From Chalara sp. BL73 (Eukaryota > Ascomycota > Leotiomycetes > Helotiales), in the NCBI GenBank assembly GCA_918026815.1, contig CAKJVC010000010.1, forward strand, positions 1,490,501-1,554,500: a stretch of DNA of 64,000 nucleotides, read 5' to 3'. Below are positions 45,101 through 54,906 of the stretch, one piece after another (position 1 is the first letter of the stretch; each line of letters starts with the position of its first letter). The notes under the pieces are model-generated. The model saw only the letters and a list, made by a program, of their open reading frames with translations, did not search any database and was not told where the DNA came from. The translations under genes were made by a program, and so were the position numbers.

Positions 45101-45668
45101 TATGAAATCGCTCTGTTGTACAGCATAGTCGATCGGGGTAATCCAGTCAAGGATAGTCTGACGGCCATGATCTTCTTGCTTTCGTACTAATGCAACTACG
45201 TTGTCCCGAGTGAGTCGGCTCGTAAACGCGTTGAGTAAACCAATGTTCGTGCTAATGCGGCTGCGAAGGTGTTTAATGTCTTCAGGCTCCCATTTGAGTT
45301 TCTTCCACACTCTTTTCACCCTTTTACTAACACTCCCGTGGCCAGACTTGAGTTCGTCATACTCGTCTAATGTATGTTCCAGCTGGGTAAGAACATTCTT
45401 GCAGCCATCTGCGATTTGCTTCAGCTCTGACTCTTGTTCGTTGCGGAGTTCGCGATCGGAGAGGACGACTTCAACATCGACAAGGATAATCGAGAGGCTT
45501 CTAACCCTATTCAATTAATGGAGTTAGCATTGCTCAAAACGTCATCAGGGTAGCGTACTCGTCAGAGATAGCTTCAAATTGGCTCGGCGCGTCGACGAAC
45601 TCTTTGCGGATCTTGTTGGCAAGCTGGATTACCGTGATAAAGTCGCTTACACTAAAACCGAAGCTCAT
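42163..45668 (-). CDS. NACHT-ankyrin NLR with C-terminal ZZ zinc finger
   Basis: Exons 45668-45559, 45506-44409 and 44359-42163 are in phase, giving about 1134 aa. The first exon supplies the usual fungal N-terminus [15 protein letters not shown]; a coiled-coil-like region follows. The NACHT domain has P-loop GIPGAGKT (204-211) and Walker [12 protein letters not shown] near residue 300. A winged-helix-like region with [16 protein letters not shown] follows. About twelve ankyrin repeats come next, most nearly identical ([32 protein letters not shown]). The last 55 residues form a ZZ-type zinc finger ([24 protein letters not shown]). ZZ fingers bind zinc and peptide ligands. No lesion is seen. 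The gene is the most complete NACHT member here. Its ligand and signalling partner are unknown. Confidence 0.9.
42720..43620 (-). repeat. in-frame ankyrin repeat array (99-bp units)
   Basis: About nine consecutive 99-bp units are almost identical at nucleotide level; substitutions mostly alternate among a few residue choices (MVDPAAA or [15 protein letters not shown] or STPLHWAS). Unit borders align with the ankyrin fold, so unequal crossover or conversion would change repeat number without breaking the frame. Confidence 0.88.
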
Positions 45669-46788
45669 TGCGATATCACGCACGACTGTATTATTAGCAT
45701 GCTAGCAGGTACAATGTGAGAAATTCGGATAAGAGAAGGCAGGATGAGAAAATTCAAACAGTGAAAGAGGAATCCCTGACAGCCTCGTAGACACGTTTGT
45801 CTGCACTCAGCCTCACGATGCGGGATTGCGCCATCGAGGCAGATTCGGACCTGATGCGCTGGCCACGTCGGACTTGCATAAGAAGCTGAGATTGACCATT
45901 TAGGCTTTAGGAAGCAGAGCTAAGGAGCTAGAAGGGTTGCTGTCACCTTTCGAAATGCTCTGGCTAGAGTAGGCCTACGGTAGCACCGCAAAGATCTTGA
46001 AGGCACGGCCCGTGGCATAGATCGTGCGTAGGCTAAGGTGCTGTACATGCAATCGTCTACAGATTGCGGTCACGGCTGACCCGACACACTCTTGCCGCTA
46101 TCGCGAGTATCTGGGGTCTGACTCTGGCGGAAGGATAGGAGCAGTGATGGGGGGAAAGGATGGTGGGGTAAACCGCCAATTCTGTCTCTGTAATTAACAT
46201 GACACCTTTGGAGAGGGGTGCACAGCCACAAGTATCCGGAAATGGATCCCGCTAAAAATCATTAACTAAAAAACCAGCGACGCCCAATTCGCCTTCTACT
46301 GTACTGTAACGACCTCTACCCCTAGGTAAAACAGTTGAGTTGGCCTGGGAATGTCATCACAATGATTCAAAACCAGCCAGGTGAAATCAGATGCCGATTT
46401 TTCCCTGTGCCAGTGAAAGCCTCAGGCAGTGATCCACTTTCGGCGCTGACCCCTAACCGACCGGCTGTTACAGCTCCTTGGGATAGTTTGTGACTTTGAT
46501 AGCCCATCCGTCGTTGATATTCTTGATCGCGCCATAGCTGCAATTTGACTTCTCCATACACATGCAGATAGCAGATCGACATTCCAAATAATTTGGTGTG
46601 ATGACTCTGGGGGATTCAGCTGGTGATGCCCCCGCAATGGATCTACAGTTTTTTGGCGCTTTCATGTGTCGGGGTCGCATAGAGGCTCGTGCACGATCAG
46701 TTTGCGGGGCCTCATGCTAGCAATATTGGGCAATACCCCTCTCTAGCCAAATACCCATCTTAATTGCCCATCAGCCATCGCAGAACAT
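45669..46788. other. spacer with a dispersed repeat
   Basis: The promoter of the NACHT-ankyrin-ZZ gene must lie just above 45668. A repeat at 46221-46310 matches 28752-28842. No gene is seen. Confidence 0.45.
46221..46310 (+). repeat. dispersed repeat shared with 28752-28842
   Basis: The segment GCACAGCCACAAGTATCC to CGCCTTCTACTGTACTGTAA aligns with the earlier copy. It has no clear ends. Confidence 0.55.
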
Positions 46789-49059
46789 TTGGCACATCGA
46801 AGCTTACCGAAAGACTCCTCAAAAGGAGTAAATATGAATCGGCTACATTTGAAATTGAGCACCCATTGTGCACTCTGCCGCTTGCGTCTGCCAGAGCCCG
46901 AATATGATTCAGACACTGAGGATTGGGAATATGATTCAGACACCGAGACTCGAGAGCATGAAGCTTGGGAATATGAGGTACTTGCATGTGAGCCCCTGCT
47001 TATTGTTGATGATTGTCTGATTGGTGATTCTGTTCCAGTTTGCAAACCTTACGCAGAGAATTCACGAATAATTACTGCGAAGACGGATTTTCGAAACCCT
47101 GAAACCTTTTCCTTAGAATTTAAGTCAGCCAAGTTATCGATAAAGTTCTGCCTCGAATCCGAATGCCAAGAGTGCGAAGAGTGCGAAGGAAAGGAAACCA
47201 TCCATCTTGTGCATCAGCCTTGTTGGAAATTGCTGAACAAGTCGACGCCCTCTGCTTTATCCATCTACGAACTTGCGCAGTCTATATACCCGCTCTTCAA
47301 TGTTGGAAACGTACTTGCTGATAAACATAGAACCTGGATAGATCTGACGGTTATCGATATACAAGATTTGGATAATGCACAAAATTCCGCAATTGCTTTA
47401 AAACCTTTCCTGCAACTTTCCTCCCGAGATCCGATCTATAATATCAACATATTTCCAGCCAAGTCTTGTCTTTTCTCTCCTCACGGCCAAAAAGACGCTA
47501 CGCCTCGATGCTGCCCAGTGTTTGCATCGAACTATTATCGAACGCAACAATATCGTCAATTCACTCTCGGTGCTTGAAAGATCGGTATTCAATCAGCAGT
47601 ACATATCTTCGATTGCTTTCCACAAAACTGAAGAAACGCCGGTTTGTACAACGGGGTTCAGGGGACTTAAGTTCACAATTGGGCGTTATGGGCTTCGTGC
47701 ACCCAGTATTTTTTATACCGATGGTTCGGCATTTTCGTGGCTGGGGGTTCCTACGAATGGCTGGACAGGTATAATATATAGCGATGATATTTCGAAACTT
47801 CATGTGTTACATGACATGAGTTTTTGTATATAGCGCTTAGTCAACTGTTAACGAAAGACAGAATCTCAAGTACATCCGAATCGATCTCGAGAAAAAAGAG
47901 CCAGCACCAGAAGTAGCTTCTCGAGTAATGTGGGGTAAACTTTTGCACTTTACTAGCTCGCACCACCACTATATTCTTGACACGTTTTCCACTCGTTCCC
48001 AGGTTCGCAGCTTCCCTGGATAGCGATTATGCGAGTATTTACCACTCACTGATTGTACTGGCGGTGTGTTATGCCTAACGATGTATTATAATTGCCATGG
48101 TCCGACGGGAATGAGAGCTCATGGCCAGGCTCAGAGGCGGATTGGGCTGTGTCAAGGCTGCCCGATACATTTCTATATAGAACCAAAAAAGCGTATTGTG
48201 TCCATATAGCTTCGGATTCCAGCCAACCCTATCGCGTTTGAAAATGAACCAAGCATCCTAGCAAGTATCACTTAATTAATTTTCTGTGGCGCTCACTGAA
48301 CGCTGTCAGGTCACAACAAACCTCGCCCGTTCCTGCGTTTTTGGGCCTTGTCTTCCTCAGTCTATAGTCACAGACTGCGAGTATGCATGGGTGTCTCCTA
48401 CACGGGATTCTAACATTCTTGGCATATTTTTCGATGCACTCGTGAAAAGGCGATACGGTGGAATTGCAAATATTGGCATTACCAAGGACGTCAAGACACA
48501 GCATCGGTTTTGCGCGAAAAGCCTTCCAGGAACTCCTTTTCCTCGCCACAGACTAGATATTCGCCAAGACATGATAGCCGGTATGTATTTCTCGAACAGC
48601 GAATTAGATCAAGTTAAAGGCCTTCGGGTTTGTCTGAGAGGACATCGGTACATGGGAGTGTCAGTCGGTCGTTATAATGGGAGTATTGATGTTCTTGGTC
48701 AGTGGGACTGCCAACGGTCCTTGGTTTCGGAGGTCTATAACGAACATGAAGGCGCTCTTTCTGGCATTACCTTCCGCCTTTCGGAAGGAGAATCGGGCTA
48801 TTACGTGGACGGCATATTTGCGCATATCGCCGACGCAAATCCTCCCGAGATTGTACTCACGGGCCAATCCAGGTCGGACTCTTTTCACTTGCCGAACCAG
48901 GTAAATCTCCAGCTTGTCCGTTTGCGATTGCTCTGGCCTTCCTATCATTCTATCGCATGGTGGTTTACGCGAGGTTATGATGATGTTGAATTATGGGAGC
49001 CAAGGTATCAGGAGATCAATATGTCAAGAGCAAGATGCGAGATGACAAAGTTAGAATAA
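46789..49059 (+). pseudogene. fragmented gene of an uncharacterised family
   Basis: The first block (46789-47577) starts MAHRSLPKDSSKG or MNRLHLKLSTHCALC and holds CALCRLRLPEPEYDSDTEDW and a CQECEECEGKE cysteine cluster, then FNVGNVLADK. A second frame gives LHRTIIERNNIVNSLSVLER and LRAPSIFYTDGSAFSWLG to about 47826. A third continues NLKYIRIDLEKKEPAPEV, and the last (48286-49059) has FGPCLPQSIVTDCEYAW, KSLPGTPFPRHRLDIRQDMI and WEPRYQEINMS to a stop at 49059. The blocks read as one long protein of a fungal family I cannot name (Cys-rich N-terminus, repeated GxR-type segments). Some shifts may be introns; the one near 47480 looks like a frameshift. Confidence 0.5.
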
Positions 49060-49445
49060 GCAGATTAGATACCCCAAAACAGGCTTTGCAATAACAGGAG
49101 AACATTACAAATAAATTGGAAAATTACATGTTTCCCTCAAGGGACCTCACACGCTCCATGTGCGTCTCTTTTCTTTGCGTCGATTCTCACATGTTCGCTC
49201 TCCCTGGGTCCAAACCCGTTGTCCAGAAATAAGCCTCAGATAGCTTGCCGTAATACGCCATACACCGACTTCCCCGCGGATCACCGAAAAATCGAATTCG
49301 CTCCCTAACTTCTCCGCCGGCCCACGCGACGTTTGAAATCCGTACATTTGACGTGATATATCCCGGCCGTATTGCGCTAAAGCGACGCCGACGCAATCCC
49401 CGTCTCGCAGGGCAGCCGGCGTAGAGCTTATCGAGGCATGTTGCT
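49023..49445 (+). repeat. segment duplicated at 54649-54906 (longer copy)
   Basis: Bases 49023-49195 match 54649-54818 closely, including GTTAGAATAAGCAGATTAGA and CTTTGCGTCGATTCTCACAT. After about 155 bases missing from the other copy, 49351-49445 matches 54819-54906 (CGGCCGTATTGCGCTAAAGC and CCGTCTCGCAGGGCAGCCGG). The start of the block is the 3' end of the fragmented gene. Confidence 0.75.
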
Positions 49446-49684
49446 GCTACTACAGCGCGTTCTTTTACATGATACAGGTAGGTCGTGCGACCAAATCCCC
49501 CATTCACTCCTCCATTGACTCAGGACCCACAAAATCCCCTTAGGTGACCTAACATGCCAACACAATTGTGCCCAATTTGGGCGGCGGCTATAATCCATGC
49601 TACGAGGGATGGATAATGAATCTGTGAAAGTGATATACGTAACCACTGAAAATTCTGGGCCTTATTCCGTCCCCGAGCTCATGT
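49446..49684. other. spacer downstream of the large ankyrin gene
   Basis: Between the duplicated segment and the stop of the gene at 49685. No gene is seen. Confidence 0.4.
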
Positions 49685-52600
49685 CTATGTTGGCGGAGAT
49701 AATATAAGAACATCTTTCGCGGCCCATGTTTCAAACTGCTTCTCTTGCAGGTGGTCTTTTGTCTGTCCAAGTATTCTGCTTAGAGATCCCAGCCTCGCCC
49801 GCGTTTTCTCAGGAATCAAGCTCTTCGATATATAGAGTCTTGGATAAGGAGAATCAGCTGTTATCCCCACCCTCGCTTGGAGCCCAGAATCGGGTGTTCC
49901 AATCCAGTATAGCCTATTTGTCTCGAGGTCCCAAGCTTGTGGTGCTATGATGATGGGTTCCTGTCTTAGACGTGAATGCTGAACAGCTGTTTCAAGTGAT
50001 GGACAATGCCAGGCATTCATTCGCTGGCATCTGTGCTCTTCAGTCACTAAACAAGTGTTTGTCATATATGCGAAAGTAGCGCAGTTGTGCGAGTCTTTGA
50101 GGATCTGTGCCCATAAACTAGCCTTCTCGCATGGGATAGGCAGACGCATCGATATTAGTTTTCCAGTAGTGTGATCTGGCGGGCATGCAATCAGGAAGGT
50201 CTTTCCCTCTCGGTCGATACCTGTGTCACGAAGCACAAGTAAGACGTGCCTGATAAGCCTTTTCGTTAACGTTTGAAGATCCTGGAAGTTCGGCAGATTA
50301 TACAGGCCATTATACCATACTTTCAAGCTTTGACCACCATTTCTTAATGCTGTTAGTATCCCTTGCTGTTGTAAAGTCGACCAGCCTGGTGGTAGAGCCA
50401 GGTTTTCGGCAAATATAGGCATTATATCAGCTAACAGTAGTCGAAGTGGTACTCTACGGGAAACACCAGTACAAGCACTCACTTGAAGGCCCCAAGGTCG
50501 GTCCAACTCGCCAAACGGCAACTCTTCGGCGATTAAGCTCAAGTTTTGTCGCTTCCAGCTATTGCCCGCATGCCATGTCCAGGTTTTATTGAATCCGATT
50601 TGCGCGCCGGCGAACTGTTGACCGGTCACTGCTGCTCCAGCCTGAAACTCCGTGAATTGCCAATAATCGGCGCTTGTACCCAAGTTTTCTAGTGAAGCTT
50701 CAAATGAAGCCCAACGGGCAATTCTATCCATGTAACAAGCTGTGTTTGGTTGAACAGCCCCTGCTATCAGGACTTTCTCTGTCGATTTGAAGCTTACCGA
50801 AAATTTGTGGCGTGGGTCAAAATCATTGCTCCAATGTAGGACCTTGTTGTTTTCTGCCGTTGGTTTGATAACTCCGCCACCAATGATAATAGATGTTAGA
50901 TTTTGAAATTCTGTTTCGATACCGCTCCGGACAAATTGCCCAGGGCCCCAGGTATCTACCAAGTCTTCTGGAGAAGCCAGCAAGTCGTATGACTCTTTGC
51001 TATTGTGCTGTTGAGCTCTACCTTCTCGAAATACTAGCATAGGACTCTGTATCATGTCGTTTAAACATGTCAATCTACACAAGGAAGCCTCTAGTCGTGG
51101 CAACTGCGTTTCCGAGTTTTCCAGTCCATATAATTTCACAACGCATAGAGGTGTATCAAGGAAAAATGGTTGGATTGCGCCAATGTGGGATTCAACGTAA
51201 GAGGCGAAGGCTAGACTAAGAAATTGTGTTGCCAGGGAGTAGAAATCGAGTAATCCATCGACTCTCAAAATATTGAAAGATGATAGTGTTACGTCCTGGA
51301 ATATGCACTTCCCATACTTCAAAGCAGCTTTCCGCGAGTTGTCTAATTCGAGATATATGGTGTGATTCTCAACGAGAGACTTAAGCTCCGATTGTAGGTC
51401 AAACACTACCGAAACATTGATCTGACAGAGCTCGATAATCTCTTCAGCAGAGAAGTCAGACTTAATTTTAAGGACAGTGAAAGAATTGCAACATATTCCA
51501 CTTCTTTGAGCATGTGAAATCGCTTTACACAAGCTTTGAAGAGCTTGAAGAATTTCGGCTGCAGGGTACAGCTTGCCAGCAGGCAATCGATACGTTACTG
51601 ACGCTGCCAATACGCCATCTTCTTCCATGAATTCCACTAGACCCAGCCGCTCGCCCAGGCCACGAGCATCAGGAATAACCCCAGCAATTCCACAGAACTC
51701 TTGTATGAGCATCAAGCTATCATTATCAGGCGACCTTGACGGCCAATTAATTTTTCTGCTACTTTCGCTTGTCGCCGCTGTACTACGTCCAATTGCATAA
51801 CCGCCACTATGAACACAGAAAGGTTCATGATAGTCGAGAATTATGGCCTCTTGCGAAAATTGCTTAGGCTCAAAATAGATCCAAGGTGATTCGTTCTGCT
51901 CGCTCACAAGCAATTGCGCAATCTTGTCTGTCCCATAGCCGTGCTGCCGAAGCTCCTGAAGCCATGCAAATATCTCCTGTGCCACGGAATCAAAATGACT
52001 ATTTAACAGCTGCTCTACGTCATCGATTTTACCTGAATGAATGGCCTTTTGAAGGTTCTCTGGTGAAGTGCCCGACGCTTCTGATGTAGCGCCTTCTTCT
52101 ACTGTCCTTGTCGTGTCTGTCACTTGTAGCTCTGGGCCATCTGCACTCTGATAAAGCATATCGGCAGTTGTCTTAGGGAGTTTTCTAGGGGCTACTGGAA
52201 GAACGGCCCTGCGGGGGTCACCTAGAACCTTAGAATCTGCTCCGCGGTCGAGAAGCAGCTTTACTGTCTTTTGGTTCCCGCTCACTGAAGCTGCTGCTTG
52301 AAGAGCATTGTTGTAATGTCCACCTTGAGCATTAACATCTGCACCATGGTCGAGAAGCAGCTTTACTGTCTTTTGGTTCCCGCTCACTGAAGCTGCTGCT
52401 TGAAGAGCATTGTTGTAATGTCCACCTTGAGCATTAACATCTGCACCATGGTCGAGAAGCAGCTTTATTATCTCTTGGCTCCCACTCACTGCAGCTGCTT
52501 GAAGAGCATTTCCGTAACGTCCACCTTGAGCATTGACATCCGCATTATGGTCGAGAAGCAGCTTTATTATCTCTTGGCTCCCGCTCACTGCAGCTGCTGC

Positions 52601-53245
52601 TTGAAGGGCACTACCGTAATGTCCACCTTGAGCATTGACATCTGCATCGTGGTCGAGAAACAGCTTTATTATCTCTTGGCTCCCACTCACTGCAGCTGCT
52701 GCTTGAAGAGCATTTCCGTAACGCCCACCTTGAGCATTGACATCTGCATTATGGTCGAGAAGCAGCTTTATTATCTCTTGGCTCCCGCTTACTGCAGCTG
52801 CTTGAAGAGTACTGCTGTAAGATCCACCTTGAGTATTGACATCTGCACCATGGTCGAGAAGCAGCTTTATTATCTCTTGGCTCCCGCTCACTGAAGCTGC
52901 TTGAAGAGCACTACCGTAATGTCCACCTTGAGCATTGACATCTGCATTATGGTCGAGAAGCAGCTTTATTATCTCTTGGCTCCCGCTCACTGCAGCTGCT
53001 TGAAGAGCACTGCCGTAATGTCCACCTTGAGCATTGACATCTGCACCGTGGTCGAGAAGCAGCTTTACCATCTTTTGGCTCCTGCTTACTGCAGCTGCTT
53101 GAAGAGCACTGCCGTGGTGTTCATCTTGGGCATTGATATTTGCACCACGGTCAAGAAGAAGCCTTACTTCTTCTAGGCTCCCGTTAGATGCTGCTAAATC
53201 TATCAGTTCCATAGATTCATAAGTACAAGTGTAGGGCAACTGCAA
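49685..53245 (-). CDS. ankyrin protein with large unrecognised C-terminal region
   Basis: A single exon encodes 1186 aa. Residues 10-355 form about ten ankyrin repeats of the GSALQAAAVSGSQEIIKLLL type; units are 33 or 34 residues and some neighbours are identical at DNA level. There is no NACHT, HET or NB-ARC module before them: the first ankyrin begins at residue 10. The remaining roughly 800 residues have no motif I recognise, but read as folded protein (FCVHSGGYAIGRS, VTYRLPAGKLYPAAEILQAL, DTWGPGQFVRSGIETEF, FAGAQIGFNKTWTWHAGNSW). They contain several Trp- and Gly-rich stretches that could be beta-rich. I recall similar C-terminal regions in other ascomycete ankyrin proteins but no function. 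The gene is intact; whether its N-terminus is complete is open, because LTR debris begins about 80 bp upstream. Confidence 0.82.
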   Translation of the reverse strand: MQLPYTCTYESMELIDLAASNGSLEEVRLLLDRGANINAQDEHHGSALQAAAVSRSQKMVKLLLDHGADVNAQGGHYGSALQAAAVSGSQEIIKLLLDHNADVNAQGGHYGSALQAASVSGSQEIIKLLLDHGADVNTQGGSYSSTLQAAAVSGSQEIIKLLLDHNADVNAQGGRYGNALQAAAAVSGSQEIIKLFLDHDADVNAQGGHYGSALQAAAAVSGSQEIIKLLLDHNADVNAQGGRYGNALQAAAVSGSQEIIKLLLDHGADVNAQGGHYNNALQAAASVSGNQKTVKLLLDHGADVNAQGGHYNNALQAAASVSGNQKTVKLLLDRGADSKVLGDPRRAVLPVAPRKLPKTTADMLYQSADGPELQVTDTTRTVEEGATSEASGTSPENLQKAIHSGKIDDVEQLLNSHFDSVAQEIFAWLQELRQHGYGTDKIAQLLVSEQNESPWIYFEPKQFSQEAIILDYHEPFCVHSGGYAIGRSTAATSESSRKINWPSRSPDNDSLMLIQEFCGIAGVIPDARGLGERLGLVEFMEEDGVLAASVTYRLPAGKLYPAAEILQALQSLCKAISHAQRSGICCNSFTVLKIKSDFSAEEIIELCQINVSVVFDLQSELKSLVENHTIYLELDNSRKAALKYGKCIFQDVTLSSFNILRVDGLLDFYSLATQFLSLAFASYVESHIGAIQPFFLDTPLCVVKLYGLENSETQLPRLEASLCRLTCLNDMIQSPMLVFREGRAQQHNSKESYDLLASPEDLVDTWGPGQFVRSGIETEFQNLTSIIIGGGVIKPTAENNKVLHWSNDFDPRHKFSVSFKSTEKVLIAGAVQPNTACYMDRIARWASFEASLENLGTSADYWQFTEFQAGAAVTGQQFAGAQIGFNKTWTWHAGNSWKRQNLSLIAEELPFGELDRPWGLQVSACTGVSRRVPLRLLLADIMPIFAENLALPPGWSTLQQQGILTALRNGGQSLKVWYNGLYNLPNFQDLQTLTKRLIRHVLLVLRDTGIDREGKTFLIACPPDHTTGKLISMRLPIPCEKASLWAQILKDSHNCATFAYMTNTCLVTEEHRCQRMNAWHCPSLETAVQHSRLRQEPIIIAPQAWDLETNRLYWIGTPDSGLQARVGITADSPYPRLYISKSLIPEKTRARLGSLSRILGQTKDHLQEKQFETWAAKDVLILSPPT
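52240..53190 (-). repeat. in-frame ankyrin repeat array (99/102-bp units)
   Basis: The units around 52260-52460 are two virtually identical 102-bp copies, encoding HYNNALQAAASVSGNQKTVK and its neighbour. Other units differ by a codon (AAAVSGS or AAAAVSGS). Recent duplication is evident. Confidence 0.88.
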
Positions 53246-53325
53246 CTATAGATAAGGCACTTTAAATTGTGCGAACGTACTATAGACTTGATGCTACGTA
53301 AAGGCGCCTTGCGGGGTTGGAGATA

Positions 53326-53460
53326 TGTCAGGAATCGGCTTATATAAGCAGGCCAAGGAGCCACCAGTGGGTGTGCGAATTCTGTCCGCATGGGCCACAT
53401 CACCAAAATTCACGTCCCGTGCTCCCAAGCACACATGACCTATATTAGACGAGCTCTCCT
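53326..53460 (+). repeat. LTR4-type fragment after a second repeat
   Basis: TGTCAGGAATCGGCTTATAT and the following AAGCAGGCCAAGGAGCC match 35047 onward. Then CACGTCCCGTGCTCCCAAGC to TATTAGACGAGCTCTCC matches the first part of LTR4 and stops. Hence a mosaic of two truncated elements. Confidence 0.6.
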
Positions 53461-53535
53461 GTCAGGGGTACCAATACATCGACGCCATGGCGTCGATTTA
53501 GAGCTGACGTAAGCAGTGCACACCACACCAAAATG
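53460..53535 (+). repeat. LTR6-type tail with palindrome
   Basis: GGGGTACCAATACATCGACG is followed by the palindrome TCGACGCCATGGCGTCGA (53477-53494), then TTTAGAGCTGACGTAAG and GCACACCACACCAAAATG. The frame of this tail matches 59340-59440, where a different hairpin sits at the same place. Confidence 0.5.
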
Positions 53536-53623
53536 ATCGCGTGTCGCGTTCTACACCCACTTGCACTGTAATTTTGCCTGCAATTGATGCTCGCTGGACT
53601 TAATTGCATCGTAATAATCAATT

Positions 53624-53840
53624 TTATAGAATATATCGCTCAGAATCTCGTGCATGCTCTTCCTCAATTCTAGCCCATATTTCTTTACGCCTATTTTCTG
53701 TGTGCTTGTTGCTATTTCCCACAAACTCCGATTTTAGCTTATTATACTCGTCCTCTTCTTTTTTGGTTTCATTATCTAGCCATACCATAATCTCTTCATT
53801 TGTCCAATTAGCCTGATTTGCTATAATATTACCTATAAGG
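53624..53840 (-). pseudogene. fragment resembling a Myb/SANT-like transposon-associated ORF
   Basis: The minus-strand frame reads QANWTNEEIMVWLDNETKKE and then a Lys/Glu-rich helix ending ARDSERYIL. The NWTNEE start resembles Myb/SANT-like domains used by fungal transposons as DNA-binding parts. It is cut at its 5' side by the reverse LTR-A at 53841. Recognition is tentative. Confidence 0.35.
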
Positions 53841-54128
53841 TGTAACAACTCAAGCCGGACAGGGATCTCGATCCGTGGATCTAGGTAGAAGGATGCAAAG
53901 GTATGAACAACTATCAATTGTTATAACTAAGAGAACAAACTACAGGCAGAAGAAAGGAAGGAAAGCAGTGCTTTATATACAGGATGCTGGCCAGGGGCCA
54001 GTGTAAGCGAGCCCTATAGCGTCGGTTGCCAAGCTCTGGGGTGCCGAGCCCTGTGGTAACAGGAGCCAAGCTCTACCGAGCTCTGCAGTGCTTGACGCCA
54101 AGCTCGAGATAGGGCCAGGGCCGTGACA
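53841..54128 (-). repeat. LTR-A copy, reverse, 288 bp
   Basis: Read in reverse it starts TGTCACGGCCCTGGCCC and ends CTTGAGTTGTTACA. Length and sequence are nearly those of the direct copy at 54313-54600. No shared target duplication is found at its own flanks (TAAGG and GTTTC). Confidence 0.85.
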
Positions 54129-54312
54129 GTTTCGTTAGCAATTGCCACGCTTGCCGAAAGTCTAAAGTTCCTCGAAATAAAACTCCAGGGCTGTTGCACT
54201 TACTGCCAATACCGGACCGCTTTTGGCAGCATATATCAGTTGATTTCAAAGACATGCCTTTCGACAAAAAAAGCATGAATATAGTATGCGTGTTTATAAA
54301 CAGGCTCGGCAA
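54129..54312 (+). mobile_element. remnant of a Ty3/gypsy integrase region
   Basis: The frame LLPIPDRFWQHISVDFKDMP followed by FDKKSMNIVCVFINRLG is the start of a Ty3/gypsy-type integrase core (PIPDRPW-Q-IS-DF, with the first acidic Asp). It ends exactly at the direct LTR-A copy. The first 50 bases of this block do not fit the same protein. Confidence 0.7.
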
Positions 54313-54600
54313 TGTCACGGCCCTGGCCCTATCTCGAGCTTGGCGCCAAGCACTGCAGAGCTCGGTAGAGCTTGGCCCCTGTTACCACAGGGCTCGGCAC
54401 CTCAGAGCTTGGCAACCAACGCTACGGGGCTCGCTTACACTGGCCCCTGGCCAGCATCCTGTATATAAAGCACTGCTCTCCTTCCTTTCTTCTGCCTGTA
54501 GTTTGTTCTCTTAGTTATAACAATTGATAGTTGTTCACACCTCTGAGTCCTTCTACCTAGATACACGGATCGAGATCCCTGTCCGGCTTGAGTTGTTACA
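54313..54600 (+). repeat. LTR-A copy, direct, 288 bp
   Basis: It starts TGTCACGGCCCTGGCCC, holds GCATCCTGTATATAAAGCAC and ends CTTGAGTTGTTACA. It is inverted relative to 53841-54128. Confidence 0.85.
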
Positions 54601-54648
54601 CTTTTCTCGATTTTTCAGTTTGTTGCTCCGACATTTCTTCAATCTATC

Positions 54649-54906
54649 AAGAGCAAGATACGAGATAACAAAGTTAGAATAAGCAGATTAGATACTTCAA
54701 AACAGGCTTTGCAATAACAGGAGAACATTACAGATAGGTTGGAAAATTCCATGTCTCTTCAAGGGACCTTACACGCTCTATGTGCGTCTCTTTTCTTTGC
54801 GTCGATCCTCACATGTGATGCGACATATCCTGGCCGTATTGCGCCAAAGCGACGTCGACGCAATCCCCGTCTCGCAAGGCAGCCGGCGCCGAGCTTATCG
54901 AGGCAT
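54649..54906 (+). repeat. segment duplicated from 49023-49445 (shorter copy)
   Basis: The match starts at ATCAAGAGCAAGATACGAG, continues to CACATGT at 54818, then jumps to the block that begins at 49351 in the other copy, ending near ATCGAGGCAT. The joint is at a short CACATGT. It is a duplication with an internal difference of about 155 bp. Confidence 0.75.

Noticed and set aside
52400..53176. Plus-strand open frames opposite the ankyrin array of the 1186-aa gene
   Set aside because: Same repeat shadow effect.
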